The notes beneath the pieces were generated by a model. The model made no database searches. It was not told the origin of the DNA and saw only the letters and a program-made list of their open reading frames with translations. Below are positions 7,439 to 15,071 of a stretch of DNA of 64,000 nucleotides, in pieces; position 1 is the stretch's first letter, and every line of letters begins with the position of its first letter. This stretch comes from Flavobacterium turcicum (GTDB taxonomy: Bacteria; Bacteroidota; Bacteroidia; Flavobacteriales; Flavobacteriaceae), in assembly GCF_011365745.1 (NCBI RefSeq), contig NZ_JAAOBY010000002.1, forward strand, positions 1 through 64,000, given 5' to 3'. Made by a program: the position numbers and the translations under genes.

Positions 7439-9474
7439 TGAAAAAATTATTCTTTCTTTTATGTGCTTTTTTGGTATACGCTAATTCAAGTGCACAAGTT
7501 TTAGATCCTGCTAAGTGGACTACCAAAATTGAAAATAAAGGGGGCTCTACTTATTTATTAACTTTTAATGCTGTTATTGAAAATGATTGGCACTTGTACT
7601 CTCAATTCACACCAGATGGCGGTCCTCTAGCATTAGAAATTATTTTTAAAAATCAAAAAGGCAGCTATACTTTGGTTGGTAAAGCCAAAGAAAGTAAAAC
7701 TAGAACTGCCTACAATGATATTTTTGAAGTGAATGAAACTTTTTTCGAGAAGAAAGCACAAATCCAACAAGAAATCAAGGTTATAAATCCGAAATTAACC
7801 GAAATAAAAGTTGACCTTAATTATCAGGTTTGTAAAGAGGTTTGTATCAATCAGGAGAAAAATTTTACTTTAAAAGTTCCTGCAGCTACTGCGATCCAAG
7901 CTACAATGCCTACAATTGCAAAAGTTGATACCGTTAAATCAGCAACTGATTCAGTTGTTGCGCCAACAGCGGATACAGTTCAAGAACAATCTACAGCTTC
8001 AGTGCCTTCTACTGAAGTTGTAAAAGTGGAGGATACAACAGAGAAAAAGGGTTTGCTGTCTATCTTTTTTATTGCATTTTTATCTGGTTTTGCAGCATTA
8101 TTAACACCTTGTGTGTTTCCTATGATTCCTATGACCGTGAGTTTTTTTACAAAACAGAGTAAAACCAAAGCAGCTGGAATTCGTAATGCAGTGATTTATG
8201 GCGTATCTATTATTTTTATTTATGTAGTTTTAGGATTATTGGTAACTGCTATTTTTGGTGCCGATGCTTTGAATGCGTTGTCTACAAATGTTTGGTTCAA
8301 TATTATCTTTTTTATTCTTTTAGTTGTTTTTGCGGCTTCATTTTTAGGAGCGTTCGAAATAATGTTGCCTAACTCTTGGGCAAATAAAGTCGATTCGCAA
8401 GCTGACAGAGGTGGTTTGGTTGGTATTTTATTTATGGCTTTGGCTTTAGCAATTGTATCTTTTTCTTGTACGGGACCAATTGTTGGAACGTTATTAGTAG
8501 AAGCAGCCTCTAAAGGCGGAATTGCTCCTGTTGTGGGAATGTTTGGTTTTTCATTGGCTTTAGCGTTGCCGTTTATGTTATTTGCTATGTTTCCAGGTTG
8601 GTTGAATTCTTTACCAAAATCAGGTGGATGGCTAAATACTGTTAAGGTTGTTTTAGGATTTTTAGAATTAGCATTAGCATTCAAATTTTTGTCAAATGCA
8701 GATCTTGTATTGCAGTTACATCTATTAGAACGCGAAGTATTCTTGGCTATCTGGATTGCAATTTTTGGTGGTCTTGCTTTGTACTTATTAGGAAAAATTA
8801 CGTTACCACATGATAGCCCTTTGAGTAGTATTTCTGTTGGTAGATTATCACTCGGATTAGTTGTATTAGCTTTTACTGTTTATTTAATTCCGGGACTTTG
8901 GGGAGCACCACTAAAGATTATTTCTGGTTTTCCACCACCAATGACTTATAGTGAAAGCCCTTATGGAGTTGGAAATTCAAAAGGAACTGCAGCAAGTTCA
9001 AGTCAATCGCTGCCTGATGGAGCACATCTTGGCCCACATGATTTAATTGCTTTTGAAGACTATGACAAAGGTATGGCTTATGCGAAGTCTGTTAACAAAC
9101 CTGTTTTACTTGATTTTACTGGCTATGCCTGTGTTAATTGCCGTAAGATGGAAGATTATGTTTGGTCTCAGCCTAAGATTTTATCTATTTTACAAAAGGA
9201 AGTTGTTCTAATTTCATTGTATGTCGATTCTAAAAAAGATTTGCCAAAAAGTGAGCAATATGTTTCGAAAGAAACTGGAAAAGAAATCGTAACAATAGGA
9301 AATAAATGGAGTGATTTTCAAATTACAAAATTTAAATCCAATGCGCAACCATATTATATCATTATAGATCACGAGGGTAATTCTTTATCCCAAAAACCAG
9401 AAAGTTATAATTCAGATGCTACAGAGTATCAAACTTGGTTGCGTCAAGGTATTGATACTTTCAACAAAAAGTAA
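7438..9474 (+). CDS. dsbD: Thiol:disulfide interchange protein, DsbD family
   Basis: A 678-residue inner-membrane protein that moves reducing power from cytoplasmic thioredoxin to periplasmic thiol proteins. A signal peptide ends near residue 20 (NSSAQ). An N-terminal DsbD-alpha-like domain spans about 25-150 and has the Cys pair CKEVC. A Thr/Val-rich linker follows. The CcdA-like membrane domain of about eight helices (about 205-505) has the redox cysteines in LLTPCVFPM and SFSCTGP. The C-terminal thioredoxin-like domain has CVNC at C565/C568. All three redox pairs are present. The length is somewhat above the E. coli protein. It is the last gene of pabB-tilS-dsbD, followed by a terminator. 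No cytochrome c maturation genes are adjacent. Confidence 0.92.
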   Translation: MKKLFFLLCAFLVYANSSAQVLDPAKWTTKIENKGGSTYLLTFNAVIENDWHLYSQFTPDGGPLALEIIFKNQKGSYTLVGKAKESKTRTAYNDIFEVNETFFEKKAQIQQEIKVINPKLTEIKVDLNYQVCKEVCINQEKNFTLKVPAATAIQATMPTIAKVDTVKSATDSVVAPTADTVQEQSTASVPSTEVVKVEDTTEKKGLLSIFFIAFLSGFAALLTPCVFPMIPMTVSFFTKQSKTKAAGIRNAVIYGVSIIFIYVVLGLLVTAIFGADALNALSTNVWFNIIFFILLVVFAASFLGAFEIMLPNSWANKVDSQADRGGLVGILFMALALAIVSFSCTGPIVGTLLVEAASKGGIAPVVGMFGFSLALALPFMLFAMFPGWLNSLPKSGGWLNTVKVVLGFLELALAFKFLSNADLVLQLHLLEREVFLAIWIAIFGGLALYLLGKITLPHDSPLSSISVGRLSLGLVVLAFTVYLIPGLWGAPLKIISGFPPPMTYSESPYGVGNSKGTAASSSQSLPDGAHLGPHDLIAFEDYDKGMAYAKSVNKPVLLDFTGYACVNCRKMEDYVWSQPKILSILQKEVVLISLYVDSKKDLPKSEQYVSKETGKEIVTIGNKWSDFQITKFKSNAQPYYIIIDHEGNSLSQKPESYNSDATEYQTWLRQGIDTFNKK

Positions 9475-9494
9475 TTACACTTTTTTACTTAAAC

Positions 9495-9541
9495 AAAAAA
9501 GCACTAAAAGCACTAGAATAAAAGTGTCTTTAGTGCTTTTT
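9495..9541 (+). terminator. Terminator of the pabB-tilS-dsbD transcript
   Basis: Long hairpin with arms GCACTAAA...CACT / AGTG...TTTAGTGC, flanked by an A run and a T run, 20 bases after dsbD. Confidence 0.8.
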
Positions 9542-9708
9542 CGTTTTCAGACTAATTTATTTGGCTCTCAATAGCTATTAAAATTGCATTTATTATTAAT
9601 TTATTTTTTGAATTAATTATTTGATTTCTTTCTAAAAATGCGGGCTATTGGCTCTTAATTCCGAGTAGTTTTTATATCTTTAAACACTATTTTTTAATTA
9701 AAAAACTT

Positions 9709-11556
9709 ATGAAAAAACTATTCAGTGTTGTACTGCTTTTTGTTGGTACAATTCTCTTAGCACAAGAAAAAGTGCCCAATTATGTAGCCGAAAACTATAC
9801 AAAAAAAGAGGTACATATAAAGATGCGCGATGGGCAATCCCTATTCACTTCTATTTATTCTCCAAAGGATGTTTCTAAAAAATATCCAATCATCATGCAG
9901 CGTACGCCTTATAATTCTGGTCCGTACGGTGAAGGGCAGTACAAGCGTGCTGTTGGGCCTAGTGAAACAATGATGAAAGAAGGTTATATTGTTGTTTATC
10001 AGGATGTACGCGGACGTTTTATGAGCGATGGTCTGTATGACAATATGCGTGCGTTTATCCCGAATAAGAAAGGGAAAATAGAAGTTGATGAAGCTTCGGA
10101 CACATACGATACGATTGATTGGTTGGTTAAAAATGTACCTAATAATAACGGAAATGTAGGTACTTGGGGTATTTCCTATCCGGGCTTTTATGCAAGTTAT
10201 TCGTTGTTAAGTAATCACCCAGCTTTAAAAGCGGTGTCGCCGCAAGCGTGCATTGCTGATTTCTTTTTTGATGATTTTCATCACAATGGTGCATATTTAT
10301 TGAGTTACTGGAAGGTAACACCATTGTTTGGACCACAAAAAACTAAGCGCACTACTGAACCGTGGTACAAATTTAGTAATGTAGGAACGAATGACGATTA
10401 TCAGTTTTTCTTGGATGCAGGACCTTTATCTAATTTAGACAAGTATTATGGTAAAGACAATGAATTTTGGCAGCAATTGAAAGACCATTCAAGCTATGAT
10501 GATTTTTGGCAAAAAAGAGGGTTACTGCAGCATTTAAAAAATATCAAGCCAGCAGTAATGACAGTAGGAGGATGGTTTGATGCGGAAGATTTGTATGGTC
10601 CATTAAATACGTACAGTACTATTGAAAAAAATAGCAAAAATTACAATACCATCGTAATGGGACCGTGGAGTCACGGTGATTGGGCTCGCAATTCTGCTAA
10701 ACAAGTTATTGGTAATATCAATTTTGGGGATAGTATTTCAGCTTATTACCAAAAAAATATTGAGGCGAATTTTTTCCGTCATTTCTTAAAAAATAATGGC
10801 AAAGGAGAAAATAAGTTGCCAGAAGCCTATGTTTTTGATACAGGTAAAAAAGAGTGGAAAACCTATGAAACATGGCCACCTCAAAATACAGAGAAGCAAA
10901 ATTTTTATTTACAAGGCAATCAGTTAACTAGGAAAGCTAATAAAAGTTTTGTTTTTGAAGAATTTGTGAGTGATCCTAAAAAACCAGTTCCATATTCAGA
11001 AGATATCAAGCAGCAAGGCCTTACACCCAGAAAATACATGACCGATGATCAGCGTTTTGCTGCTAGACGTCCTGATGTAGTTGTTTTTGAAACGGAAGTT
11101 TTACAAGATGACACGACTCTGGCTGGTGAAATTTTAGCTAAACTACAAGTTGCAACCACAGGAACTGATGCTGATTGGATTGTAAAAGTTATCGATGTTT
11201 TTCCTGCTGATGAACCAGAAACAAAAGACGTTGCTCCTTATTTAAAAATGAGTAATTACCACATGATGGTTCGTAGCGAAGTGATGCGTGGACGTTTCCG
11301 TAATAGTTTTTCTAAACCAGAACCATTTGTTGCGAATGAAAAAACACCAGTAAATATTAAGTTGCAAGATGTTTTTCATACTTTCAAAAAAGGACACAAA
11401 ATCCAAATTCAAGTACAAAGTACTTGGTTTCCTTTAATTGATTTGAATCCACAGACTTTTGTAGAAAATATTTTTTATGCCAAGCCAGAAGATTTTCAAA
11501 AACAAACACATCGTATTTATAATGATTCAAGTATTGAATTTACAGTGTTAAAATAA
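9709..11556 (+). CDS. Exported CocE/NonD-type hydrolase of the X-Pro dipeptidyl-peptidase (S15) family
   Basis: A 615-residue protein with a Sec signal peptide (cut near LLAQ, residue 19), so probably periplasmic or secreted. The N-terminal alpha/beta hydrolase domain (about 35-340) has the nucleophile elbow GISYPG with S156. D291 (GGWFDAED) and H322 (GPWSHGDW) complete the triad. An oxyanion-type segment, VYQDVRGRFMSDG, lies near 97-108. The C-terminal half (about 370-615) matches the X-Pro dipeptidyl-peptidase C-terminal beta domain. Family members cleave esters, amides or peptides, such as glutaryl-7-ACA acylases, cocaine esterase and dipeptidyl peptidases, so the substrate cannot be read from sequence. 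It is monocistronic, with terminators on both sides. Confidence 0.88.
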   Translation: MKKLFSVVLLFVGTILLAQEKVPNYVAENYTKKEVHIKMRDGQSLFTSIYSPKDVSKKYPIIMQRTPYNSGPYGEGQYKRAVGPSETMMKEGYIVVYQDVRGRFMSDGLYDNMRAFIPNKKGKIEVDEASDTYDTIDWLVKNVPNNNGNVGTWGISYPGFYASYSLLSNHPALKAVSPQACIADFFFDDFHHNGAYLLSYWKVTPLFGPQKTKRTTEPWYKFSNVGTNDDYQFFLDAGPLSNLDKYYGKDNEFWQQLKDHSSYDDFWQKRGLLQHLKNIKPAVMTVGGWFDAEDLYGPLNTYSTIEKNSKNYNTIVMGPWSHGDWARNSAKQVIGNINFGDSISAYYQKNIEANFFRHFLKNNGKGENKLPEAYVFDTGKKEWKTYETWPPQNTEKQNFYLQGNQLTRKANKSFVFEEFVSDPKKPVPYSEDIKQQGLTPRKYMTDDQRFAARRPDVVVFETEVLQDDTTLAGEILAKLQVATTGTDADWIVKVIDVFPADEPETKDVAPYLKMSNYHMMVRSEVMRGRFRNSFSKPEPFVANEKTPVNIKLQDVFHTFKKGHKIQIQVQSTWFPLIDLNPQTFVENIFYAKPEDFQKQTHRIYNDSSIEFTVLK

Positions 11557-11640
11557 ATGAAATACTTATTCTTTATTCTTTTAAATAGTAAATAAAGGCT
11601 TGCTTTAAAATTTCTACTTAAAATCAAATTATGCCAAACA

Positions 11641-11672
11641 AAAAACACTCTGAATTTTCAGAGTGTTTTTTT
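11641..11672. terminator. Bidirectional terminator between the S15 hydrolase and amt
   Basis: Perfect inverted repeat AAAAACACTCTGAA / TTCAGAGTGTTTTT between convergent genes. Confidence 0.85.
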
Positions 11673-11693
11673 ATTTAAATTGGTTTGTTCTTC

Positions 11694-13010
11694 TTATAAA
11701 AACTCACCGTGTTGTGTGATGTCAAGTCCAAGTTCTTCTTTTTCTTCGCTTACTCTAAGTGGAGTAATTTTATTTACAATGAAAAACAAAGCGTATGAAG
11801 CAGTAAAGGCAAAAACAGATACAATTACCAAAGCAGTTAGTTGATTTAGAAATAAAGTTGCATCTCCAAAAATAAGTCCTTGGTTATCGCCAACTACTGA
11901 GTTAATTGATTTAGAAGCAAAAACTCCTGTAAGAAGCATTCCTACCATTCCGCCTACACCATGGCAAGCAAATACATCCAAAGCATCGTCAATTTTACCT
12001 TTATGGAATGCTCTCACAACAAGATTACTTACTATACTTGCGAAGGCACCGATAAAAATTCCGTGTGAAATACTAACAAAACCAGCTGCCGGAGTAATAG
12101 CTACCAAACCTACAACAACACCAATACATGCGCCCATTGCTGATAATTTTTGTCCAAGAATTTTGTCAAGAAATACCCAAGCCATTCCTGCAGCAGCAGC
12201 TGCAACAGTAGTTGTTCCTAGTGCTTGAACTGCTAAGCCGTTAGAACCTAATGCAGATCCAGCATTAAAACCAAACCATCCAAACCATAATAAACCTGTT
12301 CCTAATAATACGTAAGTGATACGTGCAGGATTAGGTTTTTGTGCTTTTCTTTTTCCTAAAAAAATGGCTCCTGCTAATGCAGCCCAACCTGCACTCATGT
12401 GTACAACAGTACCACCAGCAAAGTCTAATACTCCCATTTTAAAGAATATCCCATCAGGATGCCAAGTCATGTGTGCTAAAGGTGTATATATTAATAAAAT
12501 GAACAATACCATGAATAAAAGGTAAGCCCAAAAACGGATTCTTTCTGCAAATGCGCCTGTGATTAAAGCGGGTGTTATTATAGCAAACTTTGCCTGAAAC
12601 AAAGCAAATAATAAGAAAGGTATTGTTGGAGCAAGACTCCAAGCGGTATTTGTTCCTACGCCTTGAAACATTAAATTAGGTAATGGATTACCGATAATTC
12701 CGTTTACTGTTGGGCCGAATGATAAACCAAATGCAATTACAACCCATAAGACAGTTACGATTATCATAGCCATAAAACTTTGCAGCATGGTACTGATTAC
12801 ATTTTTTTTGCCAACCATTCCTCCGTAAAAAAAACCTAATCCAGGAGTCATTATTAAAACAAGTGCTGTTGCAACAATCATCCAAGCAGTATCTCCTGTA
12901 TCAAATTTTACGGGTTCGGTAGGAGCGGGACTATCAATTATAAAATAATTTGAAAAAAGGGTCAGTAGCAAAATGGCGATTAAAATCACACTTAAAATAA
13001 TTTTTCTCAT
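11694..13010 (-). CDS. amt: Ammonium transporter (Amt/Mep/Rh family)
   Basis: A 438-residue integral membrane protein that moves ammonium across the cytoplasmic membrane. The N-terminal hydrophobic segment may be a cleaved signal or an extra helix. Eleven core helices follow from about residue 42. Signature segments are GLGFFYGGMVGKKN, FALFQAKFAIITPALITGAFAER and HMSAGWAALAGAIFLGKRK. The last of these carries the first pore histidine, and ACHGVGGMVGMLLTGVFA carries the second. The twin-His pore is therefore complete. The C-terminal regulatory tail is short and contains GLDITQHGE. No glnK/glnB PII gene sits beside it, unlike many bacterial amt loci. The upstream region holds a -7-like element and a direct repeat, listed separately. 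Confidence 0.95.
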   Translation of the reverse strand: MRKIILSVILIAILLLTLFSNYFIIDSPAPTEPVKFDTGDTAWMIVATALVLIMTPGLGFFYGGMVGKKNVISTMLQSFMAMIIVTVLWVVIAFGLSFGPTVNGIIGNPLPNLMFQGVGTNTAWSLAPTIPFLLFALFQAKFAIITPALITGAFAERIRFWAYLLFMVLFILLIYTPLAHMTWHPDGIFFKMGVLDFAGGTVVHMSAGWAALAGAIFLGKRKAQKPNPARITYVLLGTGLLWFGWFGFNAGSALGSNGLAVQALGTTTVAAAAAGMAWVFLDKILGQKLSAMGACIGVVVGLVAITPAAGFVSISHGIFIGAFASIVSNLVVRAFHKGKIDDALDVFACHGVGGMVGMLLTGVFASKSINSVVGDNQGLIFGDATLFLNQLTALVIVSVFAFTASYALFFIVNKITPLRVSEEKEELGLDITQHGEFL

Positions 13011-13032
13011 AGTTGTTTGTTTTAAATTTCGA

Positions 13033-13113
13033 TAAAAGTATAAAAATCATCATTATACCCCATAAAAAATAATAGTTACTATTAAATTTTTATCATTTTT
13101 TCATTAGTACCCC
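13033..13113 (-). promoter_or_regulatory. amt upstream region: -7-like element and direct repeat
   Basis: The 304 bases between amt and the PH-domain gene hold no gene. On the minus strand, TACTTTTA (13033-13040) resembles TAnnTTTG. Two near-identical sequences, CATTATACCCC (13051-13061) and CATTAGTACCCC (13102-13113) on the plus strand, lie about 51 bases apart and take the place of a -33 box. They may be activator sites for nitrogen control (inference). Confidence 0.3.
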
Positions 13114-13256
13114 TTTTTTTTTATAGGTAAATGATAAATGGTCTCTTAATTTTGTAATTTGTTAAAGTAAGGTTAAAACTTAAATAGTTACGAATGATGA
13201 TTGAAGTCTTACCGATAAATTGGTTAGTATAAATTTTGACATCAAATGTACTGCAT

Positions 13257-13295
13257 AAAAAAAGCGCCATCCGATTTGACTCGAATAGCGCTTTT
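13257..13295 (-). terminator. Terminator of the amidohydrolase-PH operon
   Basis: Read on the minus strand, GCGCUAUUCGA pairs with UCGGAUGGCGC using two G-U wobbles and is followed by U7. The pairing is only complete on the minus strand, so it serves the gene at 13315-13692. Confidence 0.8.
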
Positions 13296-13314
13296 ATTTT
13301 GAATTTAAATGTAC

Positions 13315-13692
13315 CTACTTTAAAGTATGCTTACTCAAAATTTTGTATACTTCATTAATATTGTTACCTCCTTTTCCAAATTGTTTTGTAATTGGAGCAT
13401 TATCATGGTTTAACCAAATTTTTAGCTCAGCATCCATATCTAAGATTCCAGCACTTTCTTTTGAGAACTTTTTAATGCTAGAGTAAGGAATCGTTAGATA
13501 GTCTACCTTGGTGCCTACAAGCTGTTTCTCGACTAATATAAGTCGCTTGTTTGTAAACAAAAAGAGATCTTTGATAAGCTTGTATGCTTTTTCAATATGT
13601 TCTCCATCGATCAAGATGGGCTCAAACTCAGCCGAAATTTTTTCGATATCAACTTCTGAGGCATTTCCTAAAATTGCATTAAATAGTCCCAT
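13315..13692 (-). CDS. PH domain-containing protein (YvbH-like, bPH_1)
   Basis: A 125-residue soluble protein without signal peptide or membrane helix, made of a single bacterial pleckstrin-homology-like domain (PF08000 type). Recognisable parts are the opening MGLFNAILGN, DLFLFTNKRLILVEKQ and IPYSSIKKFSKE, and a helical C-terminus. B. subtilis YvbH belongs to this family. A precise role is not known, and these domains form ring-like oligomers in structures. It lies only 6 bases after the upstream amidohydrolase gene and ends at the operon terminator, so it is the third gene of that operon. Why a cytoplasmic PH protein is coupled to two exported amidohydrolases is unclear. Confidence 0.8.
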   Translation of the reverse strand: MGLFNAILGNASEVDIEKISAEFEPILIDGEHIEKAYKLIKDLFLFTNKRLILVEKQLVGTKVDYLTIPYSSIKKFSKESAGILDMDAELKIWLNHDNAPITKQFGKGGNNINEVYKILSKHTLK

Positions 13693-13698
13693 TTTTAT

Positions 13699-15006
13699 TT
13701 ATTTTTGATTGTATTTTGTTTTGTAACGCTCGTTTAATCGTGTTTGGTGTGTTTCTAAACTAATAGCTCTTCCTTGAATAAAGGCGTTGGTAAGTTTATT
13801 TGTTCTCATATCCAAAGCATCTCCTTCTGATATAAATAAAGTTGCGTCTTTACCTTGTGTTAAGGTACCACATTGTTCATCAATACCCAAAATTTTAGCA
13901 GTATTTGAAGTAATTAATTGTAATGCTGTTTCTTTATCTAAACCATAAGCGGCACAAGTACCTGCAAGGAATGGTAAGTTTCTGGTGTTCATTCTTTCGT
14001 GTGAACCACTATTTTCTAACCCCACTAATACTCCTTTTTCGGTCAGTAGTCTTGCGTTTTTATAAGGCAAATCAACATCGTGATCATCGTTTTCTGGCAT
14101 GTCGTGTACGCGCTTCAACAATACACCTACGTTGTTTTTTTGCAATAATTCAGCTGCTTTATACGCTTCATAACCTCCAATAATTGCCATTTTTTTAATT
14201 CCGTTTTGTTTGGCAAATTGTACGGCATCAATGATTTGTTTTTCTTCATTAGCATGAATGTACAATGTTTGCGTACCATCAAAAAGTCCTTTTGTAGATT
14301 CTAATACCAAATTTCTTTCTTTGGCCGTATCACCCAAATAGGCTTTTGCATTGGTGAAAAAAGAACTTAGATCATTCACTTGTTTTGGATAATCTTTATT
14401 CGCTTCAATTGCTCCCGGCTCAGCCCACCAACCGCTTCTTCTAAAAGTAGATGGAAAATTCAAGTGCATTCCATCGTTTTCCTTAACCAAAGCGTCTTGC
14501 CAATGCCAAGCATCCAATTGTACAATTGAAGATGAGCCTGAAATGATTCCACCTCTTGGCGTAATTTGAGCCATTAAAATTCCGTTTGGTCGTACGGTTT
14601 CGATTACTTTCGAATCAGCCGTGTAAGCAATTATACTGCGAACATTTGGATTCATACTTCCAATTTCGCTTTCATCATCAGATGATTTTACGGCATCAAT
14701 TTCAACTAAACCTAATGTAGAGTTGGGTGCAATAAAACCAGGATATACGTGTTTGCCTCCTGCATTTATTGTTGTATCATAAGCATCTGCAGCCAAGCGG
14801 ATTGTTTTTGCATCGGCAATTAGCGTTATTTTACCATCTTTAAAACCAATGGCGCTGTTTTCAATAACAGTCCCATCACCGATGTGTGCCGTTGCATTCA
14901 AGATCAAAACAGACTTGGTTTGCTTATTGGCTGGAGTTTGTTGCGCTTGCAAAAGAGTAGATGCACCAAGCATCAAGGTTGCAAGCATTATTTTTTTGTA
15001 GTTCAT
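13699..15006 (-). CDS. Exported amidohydrolase-family protein with degenerate metal site
   Basis: A 435-residue protein with a Sec signal peptide ending near LLQAQ (residue 22). It has the overall amidohydrolase (imidazolonepropionase-like) layout. An N-terminal beta sandwich strand leads to KHVYPGFIAP, a central TIM-barrel includes TLYIHANEEKQI, and the C-terminus has the usual GTLTQGKDATLFI segment. However, the usual metal-binding His-x-His after PGFID is replaced by PNSTLG, and the usual late Asp is replaced in the GLENSGSHE stretch. Only the IHAN histidine is clearly kept. It may therefore be non-hydrolytic or use another metal set (inference). It lies 65 bases after the 997-residue paralogue in the same operon. 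Confidence 0.8.
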   Translation of the reverse strand: MNYKKIMLATLMLGASTLLQAQQTPANKQTKSVLILNATAHIGDGTVIENSAIGFKDGKITLIADAKTIRLAADAYDTTINAGGKHVYPGFIAPNSTLGLVEIDAVKSSDDESEIGSMNPNVRSIIAYTADSKVIETVRPNGILMAQITPRGGIISGSSSIVQLDAWHWQDALVKENDGMHLNFPSTFRRSGWWAEPGAIEANKDYPKQVNDLSSFFTNAKAYLGDTAKERNLVLESTKGLFDGTQTLYIHANEEKQIIDAVQFAKQNGIKKMAIIGGYEAYKAAELLQKNNVGVLLKRVHDMPENDDHDVDLPYKNARLLTEKGVLVGLENSGSHERMNTRNLPFLAGTCAAYGLDKETALQLITSNTAKILGIDEQCGTLTQGKDATLFISEGDALDMRTNKLTNAFIQGRAISLETHQTRLNERYKTKYNQK

Positions 15007-15071
15007 AATTTTAAATTTTAGGATTGAATCGAGCAGTGCTCTGCTTTTAAAGAAATCTATTGTACTACTAA

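Noticed and set aside
8220..8684. 154-codon open frame on the minus strand inside dsbD
   Set aside because: It lies fully within the conserved dsbD frame, has low-complexity composition from the complementary strand of membrane helices, and resembles no family.
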